Source: a virus. From it: 52,049 nucleotides of DNA. The stretch lies in the IMG/VR virus record IMGVR_UViG_3300036857_000074, positions 1 to 52,049 of that record. One strand, given 5' to 3'. A program made the translations under genes and the position numbers. Within the stretch, counting starts at the first letter, position 1, and each line of letters opens with the position of its first letter. Of the stretch, positions 24,852-32,599 are shown piece after piece. The notes under the pieces are model-generated. The model was not told where the DNA came from. It saw only the letters and a list, made by a program, of their open reading frames with translations, and ran no database searches.

Positions 24852-25540
24852 CGTGATCCTCCATACAAATTGATTCCTGATCCTGCTGTCCACTTGGCGG
24901 CCGGTTCCGTCAGCAGCCAATACACGACCTCCGCGACCTCGCCCGGCGTCAGGTGGTCGTTCATCCGGAGGTCCCGCCGCTGGTACAACTCCGCCTCCTC
25001 CCGCGTCATCCCTCGCGTCCTCATCAAGTTCTCCACGACCCGGGCTCCCATGGGCGTCGATGGGACGTGGAACGGATGGACCACGTGGAAGTAGAACATC
25101 GGGACCAACTCCCAGGCTAGCTCCTTCACCGCCGCCGCGAGCCCCGCCTTGGCTGCGCAGTACGCCGCCCCGTTGGTCAGCGCGTGATCGTGGGCATACG
25201 AGCCCAGCAGGACAACGCTCCCGCCCAGATCACCCCGCTCTTGGACATATACCTTGGCTGCCATAAGCGGGAGTGTTAGACAGGCTCGTATCACGTCCGC
25301 GATGTCGTCCTCGTCCGCGTCCGGGAAGGGCACCATCCGGGTCGCGCCTAGCGTGATGACCATGGCGTCAAATTCCCAGTAGTTCAGGTTGGTGGGGATA
25401 CGGTACACCCCATCATCACTCCGACAATCGTCACTCTCCACGGTCCAGCCCCAATGACTCAACTCGTCCCGGATCGCCGCTCCGATGTTCTCCTCCTCCG
25501 TCCTGCTCGCTCCCAGCACCACTGCGTTCATCTCGCCCAT
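24848..25540 (-). CDS. Short-chain dehydrogenase/reductase (SDR)
   Basis: A 230-residue Rossmann enzyme. The N-terminal strand and cofactor loop are AVVLGASRTEEENIG; the catalytic set is Ser114 (LLGSYAH), Tyr127 and Lys131 in YCAAKAG, the classical YxxxK. FDAMVITLGATR is equivalent to the NNAG region, and the end TEPAAKWTAGSGINLYGG matches the SDR C-terminus (TG..I.VDGG). It would reduce or oxidise a small alcohol/ketone with NAD(P)(H). ATG 25540 has GAGGAG upstream; the 5' end overlaps the HAD gene by 110 bases. SDRs are uncommon in phages. Confidence 0.85.
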   Translation of the reverse strand: MGEMNAVVLGASRTEEENIGAAIRDELSHWGWTVESDDCRSDDGVYRIPTNLNYWEFDAMVITLGATRMVPFPDADEDDIADVIRACLTLPLMAAKVYVQERGDLGGSVVLLGSYAHDHALTNGAAYCAAKAGLAAAVKELAWELVPMFYFHVVHPFHVPSTPMGARVVENLMRTRGMTREEAELYQRRDLRMNDHLTPGEVAEVVYWLLTEPAAKWTAGSGINLYGGSR

Positions 25541-26183
25541 CTCGTCTCCTCATCATCATGTACAGGATTCCATCTGTCGCCTCGTCCAGCCGGTTGTACT
25601 CCAGCCCCTCCCACTCCGCCGCCCTGTTCCATCGCGTCCGGCGGAGCACCGGGACGCCCAGCCCCAACTCCTCCGCCCGCTCCAGCACCCAAGGGAGGTC
25701 ATCGAGGACCGCCACCACTCGCCGCGGGTCGATGCGATCCACGAGGGTGGACAGCTTGTCGTGACCGAACAGGAGCCCATCGAACTCGATGCGGTTACGC
25801 CGGGTCCACTCGACCGTGTCCGGATCAATCCGGTCATACCGCTCGTGAGGGCGGGTCGTGGTGAGCCAGACCTCTGCCCCGGCGTCCCGGAGGCTCCTCA
25901 CGAGCGGGCTCGCGCCCGGGTACACGCCCATCGTCCGCTTCATCCCGCCCTGCCTGTACGCCAGCTTGATCGCCCGGAACGTCGAGAGATCGATGTTGTA
26001 CACGTCGCACATCCACTCGCGGAACCGCGGATGACCGGTGTACTCCTCGCGTCCACGCGGCTCGTACCCCAACCAGCTGCTCGCGAACTCGATGAAGTGA
26101 GGGTGATATGGCGCCATGGTTCCGTCGATGTCGATGGCCACGACCGGTGCGACCGGCTCTGAGCATCTTGAGCACAGCATCAT
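25431..26183 (-). CDS. HAD-superfamily phosphatase-like protein
   Basis: About 250 residues. After an N-terminal CSRCSEP cysteine pair comes VVAIDIDGTMAPYHP (Asp18, Asp20), the HAD motif I. EVWLTTTRPHERYD supplies the motif II Thr, KLSTLVDRI a possible motif III Lys, and VVAVLDDLPWVLERAEELG the motif IV acids. It probably hydrolyses a phosphate from a nucleotide or sugar. The last about 37 residues overlap the SDR gene and are low complexity. ATG 26183 overlaps the preceding stop. Confidence 0.8.
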   Translation of the reverse strand: MMLCSRCSEPVAPVVAIDIDGTMAPYHPHFIEFASSWLGYEPRGREEYTGHPRFREWMCDVYNIDLSTFRAIKLAYRQGGMKRTMGVYPGASPLVRSLRDAGAEVWLTTTRPHERYDRIDPDTVEWTRRNRIEFDGLLFGHDKLSTLVDRIDPRRVVAVLDDLPWVLERAEELGLGVPVLRRTRWNRAAEWEGLEYNRLDEATDGILYMMMRRRDGRDERSGAGSEQDGGGEHRSGDPGRVESLGLDRGE

Positions 26184-26929
26184 GTAACGTTCTCCATCAA
26201 CTCCTCCACACGTTGATATGACTGGTCGAGCAGGACACCTGGCTTCCAGGTCCCGAACCGGCCGTTGCGCATCACGTTGGGGTGGCAGTCGCAGTCCGTC
26301 TGGACTACCTTGAACCCCTTCCGGCGTCTCCACACCCCGGGATCGCGAGCGCACTCCGTCACCCGGTGACCGAACAGGTCTTGCGCCCTGTACCAGTGGT
26401 CCTGCTCCCGGCCGTTGTACAACACGGAGTTCTCCACAACCTCGTCCGGAGCACCATCAATGAGCCAGATGTCCGTCTGCTCAAAGATATGGCCGCCCTC
26501 GCACAGCGCCCACGCCGGAGCCGTATTGATCACGAGCCCGTACCGTTTCAACAGCCCTCGCACCACTACGGCATTGACTCGCAGCGTCTGAACACGGTCC
26601 CCATACCGTCCCCACAGTGCCCCGTACGCGGGTGCGAGAGCCCACGCCGGGCGGAGCCCCTCATCAAACCGGTCCCACGAGGTTGAGCGGACCTCGCCGT
26701 ACACCTTCCGCGAGTACACCGCCGCCGTTCCAACCTTCTTGAACAACAGATAGGCGTCCGGGAGCCGGTGGGTGATGTCCGGGATCGCGGAGTGTAGGAA
26801 CACGCCCTGGGCCATTGGGGACGGTCCCGGCCGCTCGCTGTAGATGTCCGCCGTGAGCCCTGCTCGCTCGATGGCGTGGGCGGACAAGAGCCCGGCCGGA
26901 CCGCAGCCGATCACCGCGGCGTCACCCAT
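26180..26929 (-). CDS. FAD/NAD(P)-binding Rossmann oxidoreductase
   Basis: A 249-residue protein with a clear dinucleotide-binding start: AAVIGCGPAGLLSAHAIERA (GxGxxG at residues 8-13) followed by TADIYSERP with the acidic end of strand 2. Later segments include VNAVVVRGLLKRYGLVINTA, resembling the FAD-binding second strand. The C-terminus GRFGTWKPGVLLDQSYQRVE resembles phage FAD proteins. The catalytic domain is reduced compared with monooxygenases. ATG 26929 overlaps the DUF5659-like gene by eight bases. Substrate unknown; it heads a cassette with HAD, SDR and VOC genes. Confidence 0.8.
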   Translation of the reverse strand: MGDAAVIGCGPAGLLSAHAIERAGLTADIYSERPGPSPMAQGVFLHSAIPDITHRLPDAYLLFKKVGTAAVYSRKVYGEVRSTSWDRFDEGLRPAWALAPAYGALWGRYGDRVQTLRVNAVVVRGLLKRYGLVINTAPAWALCEGGHIFEQTDIWLIDGAPDEVVENSVLYNGREQDHWYRAQDLFGHRVTECARDPGVWRRRKGFKVVQTDCDCHPNVMRNGRFGTWKPGVLLDQSYQRVEELMENVT

Positions 26930-27215
26930 CCGCCGCCTCCTCTGAATCCATGTAGCCCAGGAACCGGTGTAGCTCGTTGCGGGCCACCCGGATCGCCCTC
27001 GCGTACCGGCGTGGTTCGACCTCCGCCTCACCAGCCCGGTACTCCTTCAGCAGCGCACTGAACCGCGGTCCCGCGCTGAACACCCACTCGACCTCCTCCT
27101 TGTTCGTAGCCGGGTCCTCGATGACCTCCATCGTCATGTGCCGCATCCCCTTCATCATCAGGTACGCGGCAAGCGGGAGGTCGCCTGTTCTGAATACGTC
27201 CTCTGTCTGTTCCAT
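26922..27215 (-). CDS. DUF5659-like small protein
   Basis: A 97-residue protein: VFRTGDLPLAAYLMMKGMRH near the N-terminus is the hallmark of DUF5659-type proteins (F.T.DL.LAAYL...G), followed by EWVFSAGPRFSALLKEYRAG and a helical tail RYARAIRVARNELHRFLGYM. ATG 27215 is used since GGAG lies six bases upstream. These proteins are common in phage replication regions; the role is unknown. Confidence 0.72.
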   Translation of the reverse strand: MEQTEDVFRTGDLPLAAYLMMKGMRHMTMEVIEDPATNKEEVEWVFSAGPRFSALLKEYRAGEAEVEPRRYARAIRVARNELHRFLGYMDSEEAADG

Positions 27216-27235
27216 CTCATTCTCCAGGAGGAGCC

Positions 27236-27265
27236 CCGGGACTCCGCCGCCATTCGGAGCCCCGG
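27236..27265 (-). terminator. Strong 11-bp hairpin in recombination operon
   Basis: Minus-strand CCGGGGCTCCG and CGGAGTCCCGG pair over 11 positions with one G-U wobble and an 8-base loop, in the 64-bp gap after the SSB-like gene. No U tract follows. It may attenuate transcription or protect mRNA ends between the abundant ssDNA-binding protein and downstream cassette. Confidence 0.55.
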
Positions 27266-27279
27266 AGCAGCTTGGTGGT

Positions 27280-28086
27280 CTAGAACGGCTCCCCGCTGTC
27301 GTCCTTCCGGAGCCGCTGGACCAGGACCGCTCGCGCCCCATTGGTGGGAAGCTCACGCTCCTTCAACTCCGCCTTCAGCTCAGCGACAGACAGGTTGTCG
27401 TAGTTGTCGTCCGTCTCCTCCTCGCCCTCGTCCTCCTCGTCCTCGTCCTCCTCCTCGTCTGGCTCCTCCTCGTCCTCCTCCTCGTCCTCAGGCATCGCCT
27501 CGACGATGGCGGAGCGGATGTCGTCGTCAGACATCGACTTCTTGACGGTGATGTCCAACTCCTCGTCCTTGATGAACTTCTTGAGTTCCGCCCGGCTGAG
27601 GCTGTCGAGGTCCACGCCCTCCTCCTCGTCCTCGTCCTCCTCGTCCTCCTCAGCCTCCTCCGGCTCCGCCTCGTCCGGCTGCTCGACCTTCATCAGCTTG
27701 GCGATCCGCGGCCGGTAGTCACCGTCCTGGTCGGTGTCGGACTTGAGCCGGGCCAGCACCTTCATCCCCTCGACCTTGTCAGGGTCGAATGAGCCCTTGA
27801 GCGGGAGCCCCAGAGCCGTGAAGAACTCCTTGGTGCGCCCCTGAACGAACGGGGAGTCATGCTCCAGCAGCGGGTAGTGCCAAATGGGCGCGTACTCCTC
27901 CTTGAGACGCTGGCCCTGGGCGTCGTGGGTTGGCCTGAACCGGACCTCCAACATCGGGTTCTGGTTGCTCGACGGCTTGGGACCGTCGATGTCCTCGACC
28001 GTCAGGATGTACGTCCCGACTGGGGCGTGGGCATCGCTCCCGGCGTCCGCGAACTGCGACACATCGTACTTGACCTTGGGTGACAT
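27280..28086 (-). CDS. Acidic SSB-like protein with SAP domain (DUF669-like)
   Basis: A 268-residue modular protein. Residues 1-135 (VGTYILTVEDIDGPKPSSNQ, MLEVRFRP, FFTALGLPLKG, VLARLKSDTDQDGDYRPRIA) match the DUF669-type OB-like ssDNA-binding proteins. Residues 136-157 and 199-229 are nearly pure Asp/Glu. A helix-extended-loop-helix-like segment (158-198) and a SAP-like motif (NLSVAELKAELKERELPTNG, 231-262) follow. Such proteins partner Sak4-type recombinases. The acidic runs could mimic DNA or recruit partners as in SSB C-tails. ATG 28086. Confidence 0.78.
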   Translation of the reverse strand: MSPKVKYDVSQFADAGSDAHAPVGTYILTVEDIDGPKPSSNQNPMLEVRFRPTHDAQGQRLKEEYAPIWHYPLLEHDSPFVQGRTKEFFTALGLPLKGSFDPDKVEGMKVLARLKSDTDQDGDYRPRIAKLMKVEQPDEAEPEEAEEDEEDEDEEEGVDLDSLSRAELKKFIKDEELDITVKKSMSDDDIRSAIVEAMPEDEEEDEEEPDEEEDEDEEDEGEEETDDNYDNLSVAELKAELKERELPTNGARAVLVQRLRKDDSGEPF

Positions 28087-28092
28087 AATCGT

Positions 28093-28965
28093 CTAGCTCC
28101 TCTTGGTTACGACACGACCCGCGGCGTGTTTGGCGGTGATGTTACGCACCGCCGTCCTCGCCTCGCTGCTCCGGGCTCGCGTCCTGCTCTTGTTGTTGGT
28201 CCTGCTTCCCGCGGGTTCCCCTAGTGGGACACCGCGAGACTTCTCGATCAGCCCAATGAGTTTGGGCATGGTGGGGTCCACTACGCGGAACGTCTTCAGG
28301 TCCATATCGAACTGGTCCTTGGCGTAGTAACGCTCAGTGGCGTGGGTCCGGATGACTCTGCGATTGTCTTGACCTCCGATCTTGGTGACTTCCATGAACA
28401 GGACCTGATTCATGTACCCGCAGAACTTGGGGGCCATGTTCTTACCCTGTACCCAGGGCATCAGCTTCCGGTCCTCCGCCGGGTCCTGCGACGGGAGGAG
28501 TTGGGCGCAGTGCGCCGTGAAGCCGAAATTGAAGGTGTCGGGTCCCACCACGTGGCGGACCCACCGGCCCAGCCGGGCCATGTTGATCCCGTACTCGCCC
28601 TGGTCCACGTCATACCGGGCTCGCGATGGCTTCTCGCGGACGGCCGTGTCCCAGACGTCATCGAGCAGATGGTCTTGGAGCAGGGAGACGCTATCCACGA
28701 ACACCCAATCCCACTCGTGGCCCTCGTGGCGCAGGTACTCCAGGATGTTGTTCATGTCGTCCCAGTCATCCGCCTTCCACCGCTCGACCCGCCGCTTGTC
28801 GGCCGGGAGCATCGCATCCTGGTGGTCGGTTGGCGGGTGGATGAGCAGGACCCGCCCGGGAGAGGTCCCCACGAGCCGCGTCTTGCCAACGCCCGGGTCC
28901 GCGTAGACGCAGATGCGTGCGTGCTTGGACTCGATGATGGGCTTGATCTCCTTGGGCTTTGTCAT
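28093..28965 (-). CDS. Sak4-like RecA-fold ATPase (single-strand annealing)
   Basis: A 290-residue P-loop ATPase. Walker A is ADPGVGKT (residues 22-29), Walker B is DWVFVDSVSLLQDHLL, and TFNFGFTAHCAQ corresponds to the sensor strand. A basic C-terminal extension (TNNKSRTRARSS) follows. Sak4 proteins are Rad51-like phage recombinases; the neighbouring SSB-like and Cas4/RecB-like genes make the full module. ATG 28965 overlaps the preceding stop by four bases. Confidence 0.84.
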   Translation of the reverse strand: MTKPKEIKPIIESKHARICVYADPGVGKTRLVGTSPGRVLLIHPPTDHQDAMLPADKRRVERWKADDWDDMNNILEYLRHEGHEWDWVFVDSVSLLQDHLLDDVWDTAVREKPSRARYDVDQGEYGINMARLGRWVRHVVGPDTFNFGFTAHCAQLLPSQDPAEDRKLMPWVQGKNMAPKFCGYMNQVLFMEVTKIGGQDNRRVIRTHATERYYAKDQFDMDLKTFRVVDPTMPKLIGLIEKSRGVPLGEPAGSRTNNKSRTRARSSEARTAVRNITAKHAAGRVVTKRS

Positions 28966-29312
28966 TGAATCTCCGCGTTCTCGCGGGTCCGTTGGATGCG
29001 GTGATCGGGACACCCGCACTCCTCCCAGACCCAGATGTATTCCCACACTGCGTTCACGGCCGCGTCGAGAGCCACCGCGGAGCCCTTCTCCGCCGTCCGG
29101 AGCGCATCAATCAGTTCGTGGTGCTCCGGCCGGTCCCGCCCGCGAGCCTCGCACATCTCCTCCGCCAGTCTCTTGACCTCCAGTCCGGACTTGTACATGT
29201 ACGCCGCGAGCAACAGGTGAGCGAACACCGGAGGAGCTAACTCCCAAGTGATGGCCTCCTCCATCTCGCCGTTCAGCGCTTGACGCCTGATCTGCTCTCG
29301 TGAAACCGTCAT
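28962..29312 (-). CDS. Helical hypothetical protein in recombination module
   Basis: A 116-residue alpha-helical protein: VSREQIRRQALNGEMEEAIT, PVFAHLLLAAYMYKSGLEVK, LDAAVNAVWEYIWVWEE. It is embedded by 4-bp overlaps between the nuclease and Sak4-like ATPase genes, so it is co-translated with them. The function is not recognisable; a small recombination accessory is plausible. Confidence 0.58.
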   Translation of the reverse strand: MTVSREQIRRQALNGEMEEAITWELAPPVFAHLLLAAYMYKSGLEVKRLAEEMCEARGRDRPEHHELIDALRTAEKGSAVALDAAVNAVWEYIWVWEECGCPDHRIQRTRENAEIQ

Positions 29313-30328
29313 CTTCGCTCCGCCAATTCATAGGGTGAGTACCCGTCCCAGGGCACCGTGATCTGATCTAGCACTGCATGCCAATCGCCGCCGGACTCGT
29401 GGACCTCGCACGACTCGCGAACGGGACAACCTCGACAGTTCGGGAACGCCAGTGTCCCCGGGTTCTTGTACACCAGTGGGGGTAGCTCCCCATTCCACTC
29501 CTGAGTCGCCGCCGCTCCGATGATGTACATGTCCGCCGCCTCCGCCCGGAGTCGCTCATAGAACCGCCGCTTGTCCGCCGCGTCCCGGTACACGGGGACC
29601 CGGGCGAAGTACGCCGCCGACTGACGCTTGGAGATGGAGCCGTCCTTGTTCAACCGCCGCCCCTCGCTGTCGAACCGGTCAGCAGGGTTCGGAACCGCTT
29701 TGCGAAGGAACGTGTACAGGATGTGATCGATGTCCTCGCCCGCCTTGAGGATGCCCTGCTTCCGGAGCCACGCCGGTCCGAACGTCCAGTACATGCTCGC
29801 CTGCTCGTCAAGGGCCAGCGCGTCTGTGTTGATGGCCGTAGCCGTCTTGAACTCCTTGAACACGATCCGCTTGGTGGGAAGATGTCGCCACACCCCATCC
29901 AACGTCCCGACTGCTTTGAACCGGAACGCCGCAGGCATCCGCTTGTACACCGGAACTTGGAACACCTGCTCGCTGCTGATGATCTCGTACTCAGCGTCAT
30001 CCGGAGCGTACTCATCGACGTACCGGGTCAGCATCCCACGCCCCAGGTCGAGCGCATCGACCCATGTCTCATCGGAGAACACGTTGAACCCGTACCCGTC
30101 CTGTAGCTCGCGAGCCTGCTCCTCGTACAGCTTGGCGAACGTCTCCGCCGGAGCAGGACCGCGCTTGCGACCCGGGATGTAGTACGCCGCGAGAGCCCGG
30201 TGAACCAAGTCTCCGAACCGGAGAGCCGTTGGTTGGGAGATGGCCTGGCGACCCATGACCCAGGTCAACCACCATCTGTGACGGCACGTGAGGAACGTTG
30301 AACGCTCCGAATTGCGAACCAGCCTCAT
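29309..30328 (-). CDS. Cas4/RecB-like PD-(D/E)XK exonuclease
   Basis: A 339-residue nuclease. An early Cys (TFLTCRHRWWL) and late cysteines FPNCRGCPVRESCEVH form a probable Fe-S cluster as in Cas4/AddB. The catalytic core is FRFKAVGTLDGVWR, then RIVFKEFKTATAINTDALAL (GxLD...ExK), and DEQASMYWTF is the Q.. YxxL-type motif. It would resect DNA ends for the adjacent Sak4/SSB system. ATG 30328. Confidence 0.85.
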   Translation of the reverse strand: MRLVRNSERSTFLTCRHRWWLTWVMGRQAISQPTALRFGDLVHRALAAYYIPGRKRGPAPAETFAKLYEEQARELQDGYGFNVFSDETWVDALDLGRGMLTRYVDEYAPDDAEYEIISSEQVFQVPVYKRMPAAFRFKAVGTLDGVWRHLPTKRIVFKEFKTATAINTDALALDEQASMYWTFGPAWLRKQGILKAGEDIDHILYTFLRKAVPNPADRFDSEGRRLNKDGSISKRQSAAYFARVPVYRDAADKRRFYERLRAEAADMYIIGAAATQEWNGELPPLVYKNPGTLAFPNCRGCPVRESCEVHESGGDWHAVLDQITVPWDGYSPYELAERR

Positions 30329-30452
30329 CGTAGTTCCTTCCGCGAGTGTATCCAGCAGGGCTCCGCCCGGAGCCCCGCCGGGGACCGTACCGGATACGGC
30401 CGGTGAGCGGGAGGCTCCGGGCGAACTCGCCCGCTAGCTCCGGGATATTCGG
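30329..30452 (-). terminator. Hairpin-containing gap before nuclease gene
   Basis: The 124-bp gap between the Rpf-like gene and the nuclease gene holds GGCTCC-GCCC-GGAGCC at 30359-30374, overlapping CCCC-GCC-GGGG at 30373-30383, plus an imperfect CCGTACCGGATACGG. They could terminate or attenuate transcription from the upstream genes. No clear promoter for the nuclease was seen. Confidence 0.45.
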
Positions 30453-30845
30453 CTAGCGGGACCCACACACCGGCCACGGCCGGTAGCCGCGGCGGTGGAT
30501 CAGGATAACCGCCCTGTACTTCTGTTCTAGCTCGCTGTTGAGATCAGGTCGGGACCGCCCGCCGACACCCCACCATGTAGGGAGGTCGAACTGGAGCCCA
30601 CCATAGAACCCGTTGCCTGTGTTCAGATGCCAACGGCTGGTTGACTCACAGTACGCCATCCGGTCCAGCTTGGCGTTGTACGGCCGGACTACCACGATCC
30701 GGTGGTCTACTGGTCGCCGCCGGTGCCTCCGCCGTTTAGGAGCCCGCCTAACAATCGGGCGGGGTGGGGTCTGGACCGTTACCCACGTGGAGTCACCGGA
30801 GCCCGGGAGGATGGCAGAGAGTGTGGCAACGAGAACAGCGGTCAT
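30453..30845 (-). CDS. Secreted Rpf-like transglycosylase-fold protein
   Basis: A 130-residue protein with an apparent Sec signal (MTAVLVATLSAILPGSGDST), a basic linker, and a resuscitation-promoting-factor domain: LDRMAYCESTSRWHLNTGNG then FYGGLQFDLPTWWGVGG. Glu67 in CES is the expected catalytic Glu; Cys66 and Cys127 would form the typical Rpf disulfide. The Rpf fold is largely confined to Actinobacteria, supporting the host assignment. It lies in the early block, far from the endolysin. ATG 30845 follows AGGAG. It may remodel peptidoglycan rather than lyse the cell. Confidence 0.86.
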   Translation of the reverse strand: MTAVLVATLSAILPGSGDSTWVTVQTPPRPIVRRAPKRRRHRRRPVDHRIVVVRPYNAKLDRMAYCESTSRWHLNTGNGFYGGLQFDLPTWWGVGGRSRPDLNSELEQKYRAVILIHRRGYRPWPVCGSR

Positions 30846-30856
30846 GGGTTCTCCTC

Positions 30857-31213
30857 TCAAATCTGACCGTAGCCAGCGACTAGCCTCAACTCCTGGCGGG
30901 CTCGCCGGTAGTGGTCAATGCCGTGGGTGTTCAGGTGCTCCGCCACTCCCTGCTCGACCAGACGGTTCAAAGCCCTGGTCGTGGCGTTCTTGGAGACGGG
31001 CGGCTTGAGTCGCGAGCGGACAGCCTGCTTGGCAGACCAGTCGCTGGTCAGAGCCTCGCGGACCCGCTCCGTGTTCTGCTCCGCCGCCGTCCGGACGACA
31101 ATGGGCGGCGGTGGGTCCCAGACGTTGAGCTGGTAGCCGACCTCCGCGAGTTCAGCCATCAGCTGCTCCCGCCGGAGCCGGAGTGCCTTGACGATGCGCT
31201 GCTCAAGAGTCAT
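30857..31213 (-). CDS. Winged-helix-like DNA-binding protein
   Basis: A 118-residue protein. N-terminal coiled helix (MTLEQRIVKALRLRREQLMA) then a probable winged helix: SDWSAKQAVRSRLKPPVSKN, TTRALNRLVEQGVAEHLN, DHYRRA.... The arrangement helix-helix-turn-helix-wing resembles MarR/replication-terminator-type domains. ATG 31213 overlaps the MazG-like gene by 11 bases. It may regulate the early operon. Confidence 0.6.
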   Translation of the reverse strand: MTLEQRIVKALRLRREQLMAELAEVGYQLNVWDPPPPIVVRTAAEQNTERVREALTSDWSAKQAVRSRLKPPVSKNATTRALNRLVEQGVAEHLNTHGIDHYRRARQELRLVAGYGQI

Positions 31214-31805
31214 GGCGAGCCTCCTCGTGCCACTGCGGGTGAGCAGGGTGGTTGGGACTGACCTCGCCCTCGCGGGCGACAGGTCCGTCATAGCCGGACT
31301 CGATGTTGGGGTCCTCAATTGGAGGCAACGGACCCGCCTCCCGCTCCAGAGCCGTCTCGTGCCACAGGTTGAGTTGGTTCCGGATCGCGGTCACCTGCTC
31401 CTCGTCCAGATGGGCAATGTGATTGATGACCTGCTCGACGTGGATGGGGTTGTCAGGGGCAGAAGTGATCCCGGAGAACTCCACCGGCGGCTGTTCAGAC
31501 ATCAGCTTCTCCATCCACGCGACCGACAACGCCGCGACCTGTGACAACTCCTTCAACAACGCCTCATCCGTCAGGTCGATGTCGTCCGTGGCGAGTCCTG
31601 CTCGACAGAGGACCGCCCGTGCGACCTCGCCCGTCTCCTCCGCGATACAAGCGGCACCCACGAACTCGCCCACTTGAGCGTCCGACAGGGTGTACTTGAA
31701 CACGCCCTGCTCCTGGAGCACCAACTGTCGCCGCCGCTCCTTGGCGACCATCGTCAGAGCCCGCTCCAACCGCGAGCCCACTTCAAGGTCTGGATCATAC
31801 ATCAT
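31203..31805 (-). CDS. MazG-like nucleotide pyrophosphohydrolase
   Basis: A 200-residue protein. Residues 28-102 fit the all-alpha MazG/NTP-PPase fold: LVLQEQGVFKYTLSD, VGAACIAEETGEVARAVLCR (Glu56, Glu57, Glu60) and LLKELSQVAALSVAWMEKL, where the usual ExxD is ExxQ. It probably cleaves non-canonical or signalling nucleotides such as (p)ppGpp. The remainder is acidic and proline-rich. ATG 31805 overlaps the previous stop by four bases. Confidence 0.78.
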   Translation of the reverse strand: MMYDPDLEVGSRLERALTMVAKERRRQLVLQEQGVFKYTLSDAQVGEFVGAACIAEETGEVARAVLCRAGLATDDIDLTDEALLKELSQVAALSVAWMEKLMSEQPPVEFSGITSAPDNPIHVEQVINHIAHLDEEQVTAIRNQLNLWHETALEREAGPLPPIEDPNIESGYDGPVAREGEVSPNHPAHPQWHEEARHDS

Positions 31806-32224
31806 CCATCCATCTCCTGTTCTAGTTGGTCTGCTTTGGCTTTGAACGCCGCCGCCTCCTCCGGCGTACGTCCGCTCGTGTTTCGCAGCAGCTCAATCCG
31901 CCGCCGCCTGGTTAGGTCCGGTCCGCGCAGCTGGTCAATCTCCTTCCGGAGCAGCGCAGCCCAACGCTCGATGTCGTCCACGAACCAACTGAGCCGCTCC
32001 AAGTCATACTCCCGCATCTCCATGTCCTTGGTCCGGCGGGCGAGGTTGAAGGCACGAGTGATATGGCGTCGCATCGGCGTCCACGCCTTCTTGGCGTCGT
32101 CAATCGCGTCCCAGGTGAACACCGTCCGCGATGGCAGCTGGACGTACGGGAACCCGTTGTCCGTCTCGTGGAACTCGTCCGGGTCCCCGTACCGCCGACC
32201 CAAGCGAGGTCTAGCCCTGGGCAT
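31802..32224 (-). CDS. Hypothetical helical protein
   Basis: A 140-residue protein. N-terminal MPRARPRLGRRYGDPDEFHE and VQLPSRTVFTWDAIDDAKKA, then helices with alternating charges (KDMEMREYDLERLSWFVDDI; ERWAALLRKEIDQLRGPDL). No family recognised. ATG 32224 shares one base with the preceding stop, which fixes the start inside a longer open frame. Confidence 0.58.
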   Translation of the reverse strand: MPRARPRLGRRYGDPDEFHETDNGFPYVQLPSRTVFTWDAIDDAKKAWTPMRRHITRAFNLARRTKDMEMREYDLERLSWFVDDIERWAALLRKEIDQLRGPDLTRRRRIELLRNTSGRTPEEAAAFKAKADQLEQEMDG

Positions 32225-32418
32225 CAATCCCACCACTCGTCTCCGCAGTGGTCGCACACGAACTGCTCGACCGATTGGACACAGGTGATAGCTGTGTAGT
32301 GATGCTTCCCATCCGGAGACTTGGGGCACTCACCGTATGGCTCCAGCTTGCGCCCTTCGCCCATTGACATCCCCGCCCAGGAGGACCCGTATGGCTGTCC
32401 GAACCGATCAGTGGACAT
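32224..32418 (-). CDS. Small zinc-finger-like protein
   Basis: A 64-residue protein with CPKSPDGKHHYTAITCVQSV and a terminal VCDHCGDEWWD: four Cys and two His that could bind zinc. ATG 32418 overlaps the preceding gene and follows GGGAGG. Function unknown. Confidence 0.62.
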   Translation of the reverse strand: MSTDRFGQPYGSSWAGMSMGEGRKLEPYGECPKSPDGKHHYTAITCVQSVEQFVCDHCGDEWWD

Positions 32419-32587
32419 TGGTGACCTCCCACTCGGTGGTCTCGTACATCCCGCCGTTCTCGCCGTCAAACTGCTGCGGGTCCGCCTGCTCCAACGCCTC
32501 CTGGATCTGATCGCCAATCTCGTCCCGGGAGGCGAACTTGCCTTGAGTCCGTTCGACCTCGACGGACACGGTGTAGGTGAATCTCAT
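32408..32587 (-). CDS. Small acidic protein
   Basis: A 59-residue protein: MRFTYTVSVEVERTQGKFAS, RDEIGDQIQEALEQADPQQ, MYETTEWEVTNVH. A beta-alpha-beta pattern. The third of three closely spaced ATGs (32599, 32590, 32587) has GGAG at the best spacing and is used. Function unknown; it is the first gene after an intergenic element with a hairpin, so it may start a transcript. Confidence 0.6.
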   Translation of the reverse strand: MRFTYTVSVEVERTQGKFASRDEIGDQIQEALEQADPQQFDGENGGMYETTEWEVTNVH

Positions 32588-32599
32588 CATCTGCTCCAT

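Noticed and set aside
27404-27718. Serine-rich plus-strand ORF
   Set aside because: It is the reverse reading of the Asp/Glu tracts in the SSB-like gene, not a real low-complexity protein.
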